DNA from: Piliocolobus tephrosceles
Lineage: Eukaryota; Chordata; Mammalia; Primates; Cercopithecidae
Assembly: GCF_002776525.5 (NCBI RefSeq)
Contig: NC_045441.1
Span: 89,427,298 to 89,491,297, forward strand
DNA: 64,000 bases
Direction: 5' to 3'
The notes beneath the pieces were generated by a model. That model saw only the letters and a program-made list of their open reading frames with translations, searched no databases and was not told the origin of the DNA. The stretch's first letter is position 1. Each line of letters begins with the position of its first letter. Both the position numbers and the translations under genes were made by a program. Shown here one piece after another: positions 48,912-62,439 of this stretch.

Positions 48912-51652
48912 GTAAATTGGGCCTCAAACTACCCTGTTACTCTCAAAACTCAAACTCTTATTTTTCTGCATGTTTAATTTCCCTTCTCCAGAGATGTATC
49001 CTACTTTTCTTGGTGTGTCTTTTGCATGTTTACTTCAATTTTATTTCTTGTAAATGGAAATTTTATCTTGTGTATAGATTCTGTAGCATGCTTTTCTTTA
49101 TTTAGTTTTAGTTTATTCCTTTATTGTTCTGTTTCTTGATTGTTTGCTTGATTTGTTTGGTGTCTGCTTTTCTAAAACCATTATCAAATAATTCTGTCAA
49201 TAAAATATGGTCATCCTATAAATCCATAGTTGAAAAGTTTTTCATTGTATGTTTCTTTCATTTTTAAAAATACATTTTAAAAGTTATTGATCAGTTTCTT
49301 TCAGTTTCTGGAATTATTAAAGTTTAGAGCCATGAAATACTATTCTGATAGACTTTGTAATAGAAAATCATTTATGGCATCTTTATGAGATCAGTGTTCA
49401 TTAGTTCAGAAGATGTTCTATTTTTGAGAACTTTTGGATAAGTTCTTGATGTTAGTATAATGTAGAATTTTGTTATTTTCCTTAAATAAAAGATTTCTGT
49501 TTTATCTTTCTCTCTCATTATGAATACTATTATTTACAAATTTGTAATTTTGCATTATACGCTAGGAAGTTTAGTACTAAATAAGACATGAAAATAGATA
49601 ATTGTATTAGTATGTATGAAGTATTCTTTAAGATTGAAACCTTGTAAACTTCTTTTGTGATTTTAGTTATTTAGAGTTCAAACTTTCCTGGTTTGCCCAT
49701 TTAGCCTTTTCCTTTGGTTTCTTGGGTTTTTTTGTTTGTTTGTTTGTTTGTTTTTTGTATCATCCCATGTTTTTGCCCTAAATTGACTTGCTAGATTTCC
49801 ATGTTAAACAAGTGCTTTAATACAGTAAATGCTTAACTGAAAGCTCATTTTAAGTAGCTTTGTTTTTAAAGATATACAACCATAAACATTTTTGAAAATT
49901 ATCTAGTCCAAGTCTAAGATTGAAGAAGAGGGAGAAATGATACAAAGGTGTGAAGAGGCTAGCCTATACCAAGAGGATTCATGACTCTTGACTCTTGGTC
50001 CTTTTTTTTTTCACCTTCTTTCATTTACATTTGAATGTAGATGTAGATGGAGTTCTGGAAATAATATATTTTTGATCAAATAAAAGCATTATTATTTCCT
50101 TCCTTTAGAGACTCCAAAGAACTAAGCTAACATGAACATCTCCCCTTTCAAACCTAACATCTTTCTTGAGGACTCACGGGAAAATACACATTTTTGTGAA
50201 AAGGAATTTTTTCCTACATCTTTGTCTAGATGAATAGGATTTTAGAAATTCAAACCTGAATTTTAATAGATTTTTTATTGAAGTAAAGTAATCGCTGTAT
50301 CTGAAGGAGGACAAACTGCTTTTGTTTGTGAAGTTCAAATAGATTAGTCATTTTCTGATTTGTTTTCATCTCTACAGGCTATTGGATTGACCATTTTTAT
50401 TGACAATTAGTTAATTGAATAAAATACTCAATTTGTGGGTTCTTTATTTAGATGATTATTTGAATAAATGTACATAGCAGGAAGGAATTATGATATTATG
50501 TGGAAACAGTCTTTAATATTTCCTTACTTTTTACAATCCACATTTTATAAACATTTTATACATAAAAAATGACAATTGCAGAAGAGTAAAGAGATTGTTC
50601 AATAGTCATGTCCATAAAATAACAAAATAAAACAAAAACCCTAGAGGGTGTATGGCATAACGAAATGCCTTAAGATTGTGTGTACATGGAGCATATATCT
50701 AAAGAGAGTTTGACAAATTGATTTATCATCATATATATTGTGTCCACGTGCTGCCAGATATTTAGATGTTTCTATATATCCTGATATGTGGCATTTTCTT
50801 ATGTGTACAGCCATATAAAAATAACAGAGTATTCTATTTCCCTTTTATATGTTTGAATGATGTATAGGTCATAATCATCAAAGACTGTGTGAAAAACATT
50901 GTTTTGATAAAATAGAGGATGAGATACCATGCAGCATATAAAATTATGAAGTGTGTAAAGATGATGCCAAATAAGTAAAGCAATTAAAATTTAAATGAAA
51001 TTAAACTAAAAAATATTTTTAAATTAAGCAGACAAGGGAATCATTCATAAAGATTATGTTGATATAAATTTGGGCAGGAAAACTATAACAATTATATATG
51101 ACATATATGTAATGGTATGTGTGTGAATTGTAGTGATTACTTCTAAATGATGTATGTAGTAAAAAGTTATATATTTTCTTTGTTTATATATCACATAAAC
51201 ATACTATTTTTATTCTAATGAGTAATGGTCTACTTTTTGTTTGAAATCTTGAATTCCTTCAGTATTTAAAAAAAATAGAAACTACTTTTTTTCTAATCAA
51301 TAATTCCCAACATTTATTAACTCATGAAGTATTAGTAATTTTTAACAGATTTTTAGCAAATATATGCTATATCTATATTTGAATGTACTAAGATAACTTT
51401 GAACAGTATAACATTCTACAAGTTATTTAGTATCCTGTGAACAAAACAAGTTTGATTGCTTTCAAATTATTTGTTGTGTGCTTTTCCAAATTCAATTAAA
51501 CTCTATAAGTTATAGGATATAAGACAGTTATTAGATATATTCTAAAAGATTCGTTGATGTTGAAATACCTTTCTTGAGGAAAAATCCATATAGACATAGT
51601 TTATGTTGCTTAATATTTATTAATATTTTTAGCTTGAAGCAAGCTAGAAACA

Positions 51653-51946
51653 GGCCAGATGTAGTGGCTCATGCCTGTAATCCTAGCACTTTGGGAGGCT
51701 GAGGTGAGTGGATCATGAGGTCAAGAGATCGAGCCATCCTGGCCAACATGGTGAAACCCCGTCTCTACTAAAAATACAAAAAATAACTGGGCATGGTGGC
51801 GCACACCTGTAGTCCCAGTTACTTGGGAGCCTGAGACAAGAGAATCGTTTGAACCCAGAAGGTGGAGGTTGCAGTGAGTTGAGATCACGCCACTGCACTC
51901 CAGCCTGGCGACAGAGTGAGACTCCATCTCAAAAAGAAAGAAAAAA
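51653..51946 (+). mobile_element. Alu, sense
   Basis: GGCCAGATGTAGTGGCTCAT to GACTCCATCTC plus an AAAG-patterned tail. Both arms present; moderately diverged, AluS-like age. Confidence 0.95.
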
Positions 51947-54026
51947 CGTAATTCATCTCATGTCCTCCAATATATGCAGTCTTTTTAAAAGTATATATAT
52001 TTGACCAATATAAGAAGAATTAAACCATTTATGTAACTGTAGCCTGTGGACAGTACTAGATCCAGAAATAACTTATTCGTATATTACTTTTAGGAATTCA
52101 AGAAAATAATGCCAAGTTTAAAAAAAGATATTGTTAATCTCCTTGAAATGATTTGAACTAATTCAGAATTATTTTATTATAAAATTTACTTTTTCACTTA
52201 GATTTTACCATGAAAGATGAGACAGTTATAAACAATTGACATTTATATACAACTGGTTCTAAACAATAAAAACAAAATTCAATACAAAGGCAGATTGATT
52301 TCATCTACTTGCTGTTGGTTGATTATAAATTCCTGCTCAACGGATGATAGTCATCCTTATTCAGTTACACATAGTGTTATTATAAAAAATAACAATCAAA
52401 ATACATAATCAGAATTATTGGCAATAAATTGACAGAATTTCGGTCAGGTTGAACTTCTACTTTGTTTCTATAGACACAGCCAAACAAAACACACATTTTA
52501 AAGAATTGTATTTCAAATGCAATTAAGAAAGTTATACATTCAAATGAAATCATGTAGTACATTATAAAGAATATCAATTTATTAAAATAAGTATAAATTA
52601 TTTTTCTATTTTCATGAGAAATCTATAAAATCCTATAAGAAGTAAGACAAAAGTAATGTCAATGTCATTGAGAATAATCTAATAAATTTTAAGAGATGAA
52701 TGATTAAATAATGAATTTGTTTTGTATTTACTTGTCAAATGTCTATTACACTAAATTTCTTGGTAAGTTCAGTCACTTGGTTTTAAATTAAGACTGTGGA
52801 AAGCCATAATTATTGAGTAGATTGTAAAAAATATCTGCATCAATGAGGTTCAAAGGACAAATTAACATTTATTTTTAAATGTGTTTATCATAATTAGGAT
52901 GTTAACTACTTTTTCTAGTTGATGACTAATTCTGTACTTCATTCATGCCAATATTTATTCGATGTTATGCCTTAGGCAGGGCATTGATTTTAGTATTGAG
53001 AGAAGGGGGAAAAAAGGACAATATGAGTTTTACCTTTAAGCAGCTTAGAATAGGTGAGATCAGTCAAGTATGTATGCAATCACAAAACAGATAAGTATTA
53101 ATGTATTTTCTGAAATCTAAGACCAATGAACCCATGACACATCATTGCTTGTTTTGTATTATGGGAGGAAAATGCTGTGGTTAAGTAGCAGTGTTGACCA
53201 CAGGAGGTATAGAGGTGACTAGTAGTACATATGCTGTGGGTTTACCAGTCCCAGCAGCAATGAAATGATGGAAATGGCCTAGGGGAAAAGATTGGGAGGA
53301 GGTTTTGGAAAAGATGATAGTCAGAATGCAGATAGAAAAATAAAAGTATATTGTATGACTTTCTAGAAGCTGGAGTTTCAAGAAAGTAGAGGTTGACAAC
53401 ATCATCAACTAATCTAAGCATCATCCACAAAGGATAAGCACTTGAGAAGCATTGTTCCTTCTACTGTTTAGGAAGCAACAAAGTATTTTCAGAGACTGTT
53501 AATTAGAGATTCTTTTACAAAGAATAAAACAATTTATTAAAAGGCAAATTCTGTGTATTAGGGAAAATAAGATATTCAGTCATTATAGAATATCTTGAAA
53601 AGACCTATGAAATACTAATGAATGAAATTTAATTTAAAATAATAATTGTGTACCTTAAATATAGTTGCATTTTCAAAAAAGTATGCTGTGAAATTTTGTC
53701 ACAGTGTAAGTATAAAAAGCATGCAACCAACTCTTCAATCTATTTTCTAAATCAGTGCTTCTCTTCAAAAAATAATCATTTTATTTTTATTTAACAATTA
53801 TAATAGAAATATTTTTAATATTAGGCTACTAAGTAATCATGGCACACATGTTCCTAACAATAACAACAGAATTCTTTTAGAAACAAATGTTTTTGTTTGT
53901 TGTGAATGTCATAGAAATGTCATATTTTCAAAAAATAATGTTAAAGCCAGCAACAACCTATTGGCACTGGATTGATATAATGGTGGGAAAGTGACAGAAA
54001 CTTCCACACACAGGGAATCCTTTTTT

Positions 54027-54145
54027 GCTTTCATTTTTTATTATACATTACGTTCTGGGATACATGTGCAGAATGTGCAGGTTTGTTACATAGGTATACA
54101 TGTGCCATGGTGGTTTGCTGCACCCACCAACTCATCTTAAAATTT
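54027..54145 (-). mobile_element. Short L1PA 3' end, antisense
   Basis: TTTATTATACATTACGTTCT, then GGGATACATGTGCAGAATGT and GGTTTGCTGCACCCACCAAC, then a T run (54147-54156). Confidence 0.9.
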
Positions 54146-54572
54146 TTTTTTTTTTACTAGTGGGTTGTGGGTAGAGTATGGAAGAGAATGTGTGGATATG
54201 GGAACTGATGGGCTGAGGTTAAATAGAATGACCCTTTTGAAGAATGATCACTTGTTCATTTATTTATTTTATCATGATCTAAATTTCTTTTTTCTCTTGA
54301 TTTGAAATTTGATTTTGTTTTGTTTTGCTCTGAGATTGTGAACATCTGTGTGCGTCATTTTTTCTAGGCTATTCTGTGGTTTAAAATTTTTGACATAATT
54401 GGATTTTTGATATAATAACAAAAATAATTTTTCTAGTACTAATGGGAAATGTGTTTGAAATGCATGTATGGTTAACAAGCCCAGTGCATGCTAGTACTAC
54501 AGAACATCTGCTGCCCTCAACCATCTATATTACTTGCCGTTGCAATGTATGATGTTTCCTTGGTGTCCAAAG

Positions 54573-54709
54573 CCTATCATCTGCGTCGTGAGGAAACAGA
54601 TTGGTTTGATAAACCCAGGGAGTCTCGTCTGGAAAATGGACATGGTCTGGACCGAAAACTGCCAGAAAGATTGGTCCACTCTAGACCACTCAGTCAGCAT
54701 CAAGAACAA
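54573..54709 (+). CDS. PCLO: PCLO small coding exon, probably exon 8
   Basis: 137 bases. The first two bases complete Ala begun at 48911, giving SDSE-AYHLRREE; 45 further codons run to QHQEQ and stop cleanly (phase 0) at donor CAA|GTAAGT. The acceptor is weak: the sequence before CCAAAG has only a short pyrimidine run. The segment is a charged linker between the long disordered part of Piccolo and its PDZ domain. Because 137 is not a multiple of three, skipping it alone shifts the frame. Two TGCATG hexamers lie about 85-110 bases upstream. ATGs in the flanking intron are not starts. Confidence 0.95.
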
Positions 54710-56784
54710 GTAAGTGCTATATTTAGCAATTTCTTTTAGATTTATCAAAAAAGACTCAATTCTGTGCTAGAATGGTCTTAGTTGTCCTAAAAGGAATGAG
54801 ATATTTGTCCATTAATTTCACAATTTTGTTTTCCAATGACATAAAGGAGTAACACAGCTTCCTTCATCAGCTATGACTGATTGAAATTGGACTGTGATAC
54901 TTCTACCAATTTAAGTGATTGATTCCTCCAACAGATCATTATTAAGTTTGTATAACATATCCAGCACAGCTATACAACAAGAATATATGGAGCTCTGAGA
55001 GCTTACAAGTGACTGGGTGAAATGGATTTGAGTAATTTTCAATGCTTGTTCAGATGCTAAGAACAAGTGAGAGGATGGGCAAACCAAGTGAGCTGGGATA
55101 GAAAGAAGGCTTAACCTGGGGGAGAAAGGAAACTGATATTTTAGTGGATCTATTACATGGAAATGTTGGCTGGTTTTTTATGTATTTTTGAATTTTATAT
55201 ACAGAACAACTCACATAAAGTAGATATTACTAATCAGTGTATTCTTATAGATGAAGAAATTGAAACTTAAAGGTAAATTTCACAATTAAATATGACACCA
55301 AAATTCATGATTTTACTCACTTTTGAGCAAATGAGGTGATGTTTGAATTGAATTTTGAAATACACCTACGAGATTAAGAGTTGAGTGAATTGAAGGAGAA
55401 CCTTCATGTAAGCCAAGTGGCCTTAAATCAATTGCCTTAGCAGATCAGATATTTGCAGGTTGTGTACTCATTATGATTATTACAATATCCAAAATAAATA
55501 GCTGACTTATTTTATTTACATTAACTCCTAAATCATCCTGTTTAGTGATTCATTGATACAGAAAACAACCATATTTTGAACAACTGAGAAGATCCATATA
55601 GACTTACTATAATTTAATTCAGTGTTTGTCATTTTGAGGTGTAAAAGAAAACAAGGCTTTGACATTTATAAGTACTGTCTAAAATACATTGTCTATACGC
55701 TTAGATTTGATTTCTTTCTAAGCAATTTAAGTTTTCATAGACAAATTTCTACCTATTAAACATAATTTTTTCTTAGAATTTTGTTCTGTTTTTCTATATG
55801 CTATCATATTTTCTAGAATTCTTAGAATTCCTCTCTACTATAAATTTCTGTTTTTAGTTTTTGATATCTTTAATACATATTTTGTTTAGGCTTATGTTTA
55901 CCGCCATTAAAATGTCAATATAATTCCTTTTTTTTTTTTACTTCATGTAAACATATCAGCCTGTATTAAACTATGCTTTCATTGGCTTGTCTTGCTATTA
56001 AAATTGTATTTGTGGTTGTGTTTCAAATCTCATCAAATAGATCTGGCTAGAAAGTAAGAAAATTAATAAAATTATTCTGCACATTTAAAATCTTAAATTT
56101 GCCTCCTTTTATCTACAAATTTGTCAGTTAAAAATAACTTCCTTAAATGTGTTTATTATATGAATCTCTCTAAAATGGAATATTTGTTATATCTTACCCA
56201 TCTCATTTGTTTCTCTGAAGTTTAGTGTTTCCCACAAACCTAGAACAAGTCAAAGAAAACACAGATACTTTAACAAAATCATAGTAAGATCAACTGCATA
56301 AACAGGGCAGCTTGTTTAGTAATTAACAAACAGGAATATTTGTTATCAACACTACTGTTTCCATGGGCACTGAGAATAGTCTTTTCCACCTAATTTACCA
56401 AATTAATATTCTTTGAGGATATATTTAAAGTAATTTAAAGGATATATATTAAAGTGTCCAGCCCAAAAATATGTAAATGAAATATTCATATCTTTAAGGA
56501 CATTCTTGTTTCAATTTTATGTTACTAACATATACAGATTTATGGTTTTGGTCTACTGAGTACATAGTAATAATGGTTTAAATAATATATAATTATAGAC
56601 CAATATAATGACAAAATTAAGCAGAGAAGGTATTTTTGAGAATCATTTAATAAATTTCTTGCTATGTCTTCTCAAGTAGAAAAGTAAGGATTCTTGTTAG
56701 GTGAATATAATAATGTGTATATTCTTGCTAAAAGTAATTTTTTACATTTGTATAAATTTTTACATTTTCACATCTAACATACAA

Positions 56785-57035
56785 ACAAACAAACAAAACT
56801 ATGTATGTACTACTGAAACTGCAACTATGCAAAGTTATAAGCTAGTTAAAAGTGAACAGCCATAAAACTGCCACACAGGCCAAAAAAAGGAACGTTGCCT
56901 GTCCCCAAAACCACTGTATGTCCGTTCCAGATCATAACCACTCCCTTTCCCAAATAAGTAACAAATGTTCTGAGTTTTGTGAAAATAATTTGTTTTTCTT
57001 TATCATTTTTTTCTAAATAGATTCTACTATAACAT
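56785..57035 (-). repeat. Probable old L1M fragment, antisense
   Basis: AACGTTGCCTGTCCCCAAAA, CCAGATCATAACCACTCCC and CTGAGTTTTGTGAAAATAAT resemble antisense L1ME-type text. Weak. Confidence 0.4.
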
Positions 57036-57829
57036 ACATTTTAATTACGTGAAGTTTGAGAGTTGAATTATATAAAACTCAAAATTCATGCTTTTTGCAT
57101 TATTATTTATCTTCAAATACTGTCTCCCTCTTTAACTCATCATAACTATATTTTGACTTGGAGAATCACAAAATGGCATTCTCATGTTATTAACTTCTTT
57201 GCATCTCTAATCATAAAAAGCTAATATTGAGCTCTTGGTACTAATAAACTCAGATGCTTTTATTTGAAAACATATGCATAACAAGAACTCATATTCATAA
57301 AATGCTTTGGAGGCAAAAGTAATAAAACCGATAATACTAATGCAAACACTAATTTATCTCCTTTTAAAACTCATTTGCATAAAACAAACATTAGAGGGAT
57401 AGATGAATATTTCTGAAAATTTTTATTAGACACACAGTCATATTAATTATAAAATAAACCAAATATAAAAATCCATATTTGCTTCATTTCAAATATATAT
57501 GTATACTTATATATGTGTGTATGTGTATGTGTATCTATGTATCTATCTATGCTTAACCTCTGCCTTCTTCAGTAGAAATTCAACTCTGCTTTGTGAATTG
57601 CACAGATAGCCTAATCTCTTATTTTTTAATTTTACTTTAGTCACTTACTCTATAAATAAGACTAATACCTTTCACAAGGTAGTTGTAAAGGTCAACACTT
57701 CTTGACTATTATAAAATCCCTCTCTTTCTGCACTTACACTCACATCATCTGCAATTCCTCTGCAACTGCTTGATTGAGGTACATTAAGTTCCCATGAAAG
57801 AGCCACTCTTTCTCTTGATTCTAGGAATT

Positions 57830-58175
57830 CGAATGTTCTGTTTTCTCTCCTTGGATACTTTTCCTCCACTCATCCCTTGGCAAACCCTAATCATCACCCA
57901 GGTATCCGTGTACATGCCCCATCATGCAAGAAGACTCCCCTGACACTATCACCCCTACTTCCCCAGAAATCTGGGGTAAGTGATCTTCCTTTGTGCTCCA
58001 ATAGTACCCCATGTATTAGGTCTCGGGCTGTGAGCTTCTTGAGAGCCAGCAGCTCTCTACCCCAACTACCGTGTTATATATGTGTACAGTGCTAGGAACC
58101 CAGCAGGGCACTCTGTTTCCTGCATCTAGAATGTGTGGTGTTTAAATGAGGGAATGGGTGAATGTCTGTACGAAT
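57830..58175 (+). repeat. L2 3' end, sense
   Basis: TGACACTATCACCCCTACTT, CTCCAATAGTACCCCATGTA, GGGCTGTGAGCTTCTTGAGA and CAGTGCTAGGAACCCAGCAG, ending GTTTAAATGAGGGAATGGGT: the L2 tail in order. Confidence 0.75.
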
Positions 58176-58184
58176 ACACAGTAA

Positions 58185-58261
58185 GTTAACAAAAAGGACA
58201 TAAAGGCTATCTGTCTTCCGTGTATGAAGTAAAGGGCTCAATTCATTCCCTTTTTGTTAAC
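58185..58261. repeat. 13-base inverted repeat
   Basis: GTTAACAAAAAGG (58185-58197) and CCTTTTTGTTAAC (58249-58261), 51 bases apart, directly after the L2 tail. Confidence 0.85.
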
Positions 58262-59127
58262 ATACTCTTTATATATACAGGCTTGATTCATGAAAATAAC
58301 TCTTTTTGAAATATTTGTAGGTAGGGAAGAACAGCCCTCTTTCTGGGAGGCCTATAGGCAGTAATCCTATCAATGAGGAATCACCAAAAGACAGTGATAA
58401 CAGAGACCATTCCCTTGGGGAGAGGAATGTAGCACCACTTGACATCAGTTCTGTCCCTTGGCTTTGTGCCTACTCTTAGTTGGCAGTAGCAACACCTACC
58501 CATAACCCCATCTGCTACAGGGCTCTCTCAACATTCACCCTCTGTGGTTACTAAAAAAGTGAAATTCATCTAGCTCATACATCTAATTCATACATGGAAG
58601 ACATAGAGACTTTTGATCATGCTGATCGCAATTATGGCACTTTCGTGTTTCTGATTTATTAAGTGGATTTTTGAAGCTGCTTGCAGACAGCGTAGGCAGT
58701 CTCTGAAACTAGAGGAGATTGTATGAGATGCTCTGAAAGCAATATTCAAGAAAATTAAGATGTGCAACATTCCTTCTACTATAAAATAAAAGGCAATAGT
58801 GGCTATTTGATAAGCTCTTCTAAACTGTGTGATAGATTCACTATGAGATTACATCAAAATCTCCCCAGTCTGAAAATTGGAAAGAATACTAAAAGACAAA
58901 ATTGTGTTTTCTTAGTTTATTTTTGACCAAATGGAAAGAATAACATTTTGGAATTATTATTAACTAATACCTGAGATTAGAACAGATTGAAATAAAATGA
59001 AGTAACATCCAATTTTACTGAATTATCTGCAGTACCAAAGCAAAGTTCAGTTACACCTAATAGTTACAAAATTTTCAATACACCCGATTTTATTTTTAGT
59101 AAAAAATTAAGATTTTTAAATGCAGAT

Positions 59128-59297
59128 TAGGAAAGGAAAAGAAAGAAAGAAGAAGGAAAGAAAGTAGGAGAAAAAGATGTAGGGAGGGCAAAGTAACAGA
59201 GAAAGGAAAGAGTGAGGGGCCGACTGAGAGACAGACAAAAGAGATAGAGACAGGAGAGAAGAGTGAACAGCAGGCAAGAGAGGGAAAAAGAAGAAAA
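59128..59297 (+). repeat. GA-rich low-complexity tract
   Basis: About 170 bases dominated by A and G (AAAGAAAGAAAGAAGAAGG, then GAGAGACAGACAAAAGAG). Source of long Ser/Leu/Phe open frames on the opposite strand. Confidence 0.9.
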
Positions 59298-60785
59298 ATG
59301 TAAGCACTTATTGCGAATATGAATAAGGTTTTCAATGGTTTACAAAGTTAACATTAGTATGAATTATCTGAATTGACTTATTATACTTACCCTAATGTTT
59401 TTATAATTTAGTAAACAGTATTTTTGTTTTACTCTGCAGAATTCACATAATATTCCTGGATTTAACAGGATTTCGCTATTGTTTAGGGAATATTTTATGT
59501 TAACCTAAGGCCTGCTTAAGCTTATTCTTTCCTAAAGAGAAAAACAGCTAAAGGCTAAAATTTTAGCTTTAGTTTTTAAAATATATGTTTTATTTTTAAT
59601 ATCCAGAATTCTAACAATTTTATAGCTGGAAATACTAGGACACATTAAGGTCACAAGAGTTTTCTGAGGAACCTTTCTTCACAAAATGTATACCTCTTTG
59701 GTCCTAAATTCTGTTTCATCTTTTGGGAACACACTTCTTAAACATTCTAAAATAGGAAATATGAAATCTTCATCTATATTAAACTTTATTTTGGTTGTAA
59801 TTTCAGTCAAAAATTTTCTTATGACAATACATACAACATTCCATACAAATAAAGTCCTGTTAATACAGATAAGAGTAAATATTTTGCCATTTCTGTCTGT
59901 CATTATTTCATAAATCTCTTTTGAAAGCAAAGTTCCATAAAATATAAAGTACAAGTTTGCATTTTGCAATTTACTTTTGTTTCAGAAACTTCATTTCACC
60001 AGGTGGAAACACAGATAATGCAATCTATAATATTCTCATATTCAAGTCTCAATAATGAGAATTGAAATCTCAGATTTGCAACAGTAGCTTTAAGTGTTAC
60101 TTATTCTGCCCTAAGGAATGTCTAGGAGACATAACACTATCAATAATGCAAGCTTTGAATTTTAAAAAGTATTAAGTGAACAAAGACTTTATTTATTTAT
60201 ATAGAATTAGCCTCTGGATCTAGTTTACAATGAAACTTCTAGTACATGGGCTCAGCAGAAGTACAATGCCACAATAAATCAAGCAACATAAACATAAAGC
60301 AATCTTGATTATGATAATAGAGATGTCAAAGTAGGAGGATCTTCTCTGTTTTTTTTTTTTCTCCCTGGCACCACTTAATTGCTGACAATTAAAAATGCTT
60401 TTCCATTCCTAGGCTGTCCAGAGCAAAATCAGCAGCTGGCATTTTCCATATACATTCTCTATCCGTGGTCATCAATATTGACTGCATACTACTGTAGTAA
60501 TAAACATTCTTCAGAACCTATTGCATGCACTTATTAATTTTTCAAATACAACAAACCAGTTTGCAACAGCCATTGGCTACAAATGCAAAAACCATAAGAA
60601 CTCAGAACCAGCAATATCATTATATAGTGTTCATATAAGGTGTCTAAATTGCCATCATGTGAGAATCTCCTACTATGTTCCATTGATTTAATCAATGTGC
60701 TTGGAAATGAACCATTCTAATTATATATATTGCACTTTAAGTGTCTTTAATGTTGGTTTTTTACCTTATTATATGTATGTCTTAG

Positions 60786-60876
60786 ATCATACAGATGAAC
60801 GGGAAAACTATGCACTACATCTTTCCTCACGCAAGGATAAAAATAACAAGAGACTCAAAGGATCACACAGTTTCAG
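60786..60876 (+). CDS. PCLO: PCLO small coding exon beginning the PDZ domain, probably exon 9
   Basis: 91 bases, 30 codons plus one base, beginning IIQMNGKTMHYIFPH after acceptor ATGTCTTAG and ending with G at donor TCAG|GTAAAG. This is the linker and first strand of the Piccolo PDZ domain (ARIKITRDS). The carboxylate-binding loop, with sequence related to GLGIRI, would be in the next exon; I looked for it and it is not in this window. The Piccolo PDZ domain is reported to bind Epac2/cAMP-GEFII. The reading frame follows in phase from the 137-base exon; an overlapping frame with an ATG is a shadow. Confidence 0.95.
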
Positions 60877-61349
60877 GTAAAGCAAATCGTATAATCTAAT
60901 TTTTTTTTATTCTAATGTCAGATTGACGTATGTACTGACATTTGGGTTTTATTTTAGATGACTCAGGACATTTTGGAAAACTTTTTATATCAAAATTTGT
61001 GTTTTTAGAAATGTGAAAAAACAAGCAGGATATACACTTGAACATAAAAGACATTTATGACATGATCATCAATATGAGGAGGTACTAAATGGTACCTATT
61101 TGCATCATTCTTTTCATTAACCATATGTTTTAATGCACATGGTATTACAATGCTCCCCAGGAATTGCTGTGTTAAGAAATATGGTCACTGGTTGTAGGAA
61201 TACAAGACATTCTTACACAGGAAATTAAAAATCTGTCTTGAATTCTTCTAAGGAATAAATTCCCCTATTTCTACTCAACTTGAACACTCACTGTCAATTT
61301 ATGCTGCGGTTTTGTTTGTTTGTGTTCCTTTATAAGCCAAAGCTAATGG

Positions 61350-61700
61350 TGAACTTTTTATTTGGAAATAATTTTGGATTTCCAAATGTAATACAGACAT
61401 TCCTTTTGCCCACTCTTTGCCCAACATTACTAATATTAACTTCTAATCCCAAAAAAGTGGTCAAACCCAGGAAATTAACATATATATGATAATATTAAAA
61501 TATCTATAAGCCTTATACAAATATTGAGTTTCTCCACTAACCCACCATTTTTTTTTCCCTGGTCCGGGATCCAGTTCAGGATCCAGTTCAGGATCCCACA
61601 TTGCATTTAATTGTTTGACTCTTGCATCTCCTCCAATCTGATAGGTCCTCAATCTTCCTTTGCCTTTCATGACCTGGAAGCTTTTTGAAAGATATACGAA
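61350..61700 (-). repeat. Old L1M-like fragment, antisense
   Basis: GGAAATAATTTTGGATTTCC, CCCACATTGCATTTAATTG and CCTTTGCCTTTCATGACCTG match a common antisense L1M phrase series. Contains a 12-base tandem duplication of GGATCCAGTTCA (61567-61590). Confidence 0.6.
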
Positions 61701-62439
61701 ATTTTTATATTACAATTAAATAGTCCATATTTAAATCAATGAGATGAAATATAAATTGTTCCAAGTTAATGAAATTTCAAAAAATGAATATTACCTATAT
61801 TTTTGGTCAAGTATGTTCTTCGAATTTCATGGACAATGTGCATCAATAGAAAATATTCAAATACATATAATTTATGTATTATATATGTATAGGCAGTACA
61901 TCTAAGATGGTATATATACTGTGTTTTCTTTTTTAAGCACTGATGTAACAAACAGGGTCTTTCTTTAGTGTAATTGCTATTGTTCCTTGCAGATCTTAGA
62001 CAGTGGAACATGTGGATGTGGAACAGGTTTTGCTTTGAGAAAATTTCTTCTTTTCACAGAAAATGAATTGATTAGGAGTCTAATGTTGTTTTCCTTTTAA
62101 GAGTAGGTAACTTTTCTTCTGCCAGAGACAGATAATTCAGACTTTCAAGTTTTATTGCTGTTCAAACTATATTTTAAGTACTGATGAAAATTCCAGGGTG
62201 AATCTTAAAATCCAAGGGCTCCTTTTGTGGAAGTAATTACTTGCTAAAAACGATTTCAGTTTCCTCCAGCTCATAAAGCAAAACAACATAATATTTTCTA
62301 ACAATGCCAAAATTATTTTTTCATGATGCACAACGGAAATCTTAAAATCATTTTTTTTCCCAAATCATCAGAACCTATGCCAATGTGCCTGTTTTCTAGC
62401 TGTATTATTTTATTTTATACTCTATTAAGAATTATTCCT

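Larger units (their letters stand above)
48912..54572 (+). other. PCLO: PCLO intron (probably intron 7)
   Basis: Donor GTAAAT, acceptor TGTCCAAAG. Holds an Alu (51653-51946) and an antisense L1 3' end (about 54027-54145). TGCATG pairs occur at 48967 and 49023 near the donor and at 54461 and 54485 near the acceptor. The frame stays open past the donor to 49105, and AATAAA occurs at 49199 and 49485. The rest is AT-rich with nothing recognised. Confidence 0.9.
54710..60785 (+). other. PCLO: PCLO intron (probably intron 8)
   Basis: Donor GTAAGT, acceptor TATGTCTTAG. Contains a MIR scrap near 55200-55340, a probable antisense L1M piece (56785-57035), an L2 (57830-58175), an inverted repeat (58185-58261) and a GA-rich tract (59128-59297). 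The moderately GC-richer piece at 58320-58560 is unrecognised. The remainder is AT-rich with nothing I can name. Confidence 0.9.

Noticed and set aside
57310..57345. Resemblance to a MADE1/mariner-type end (GGAGGCAAAAGTAATAAAAC)
   Set aside because: Only a short partial match and no inverted partner nearby.
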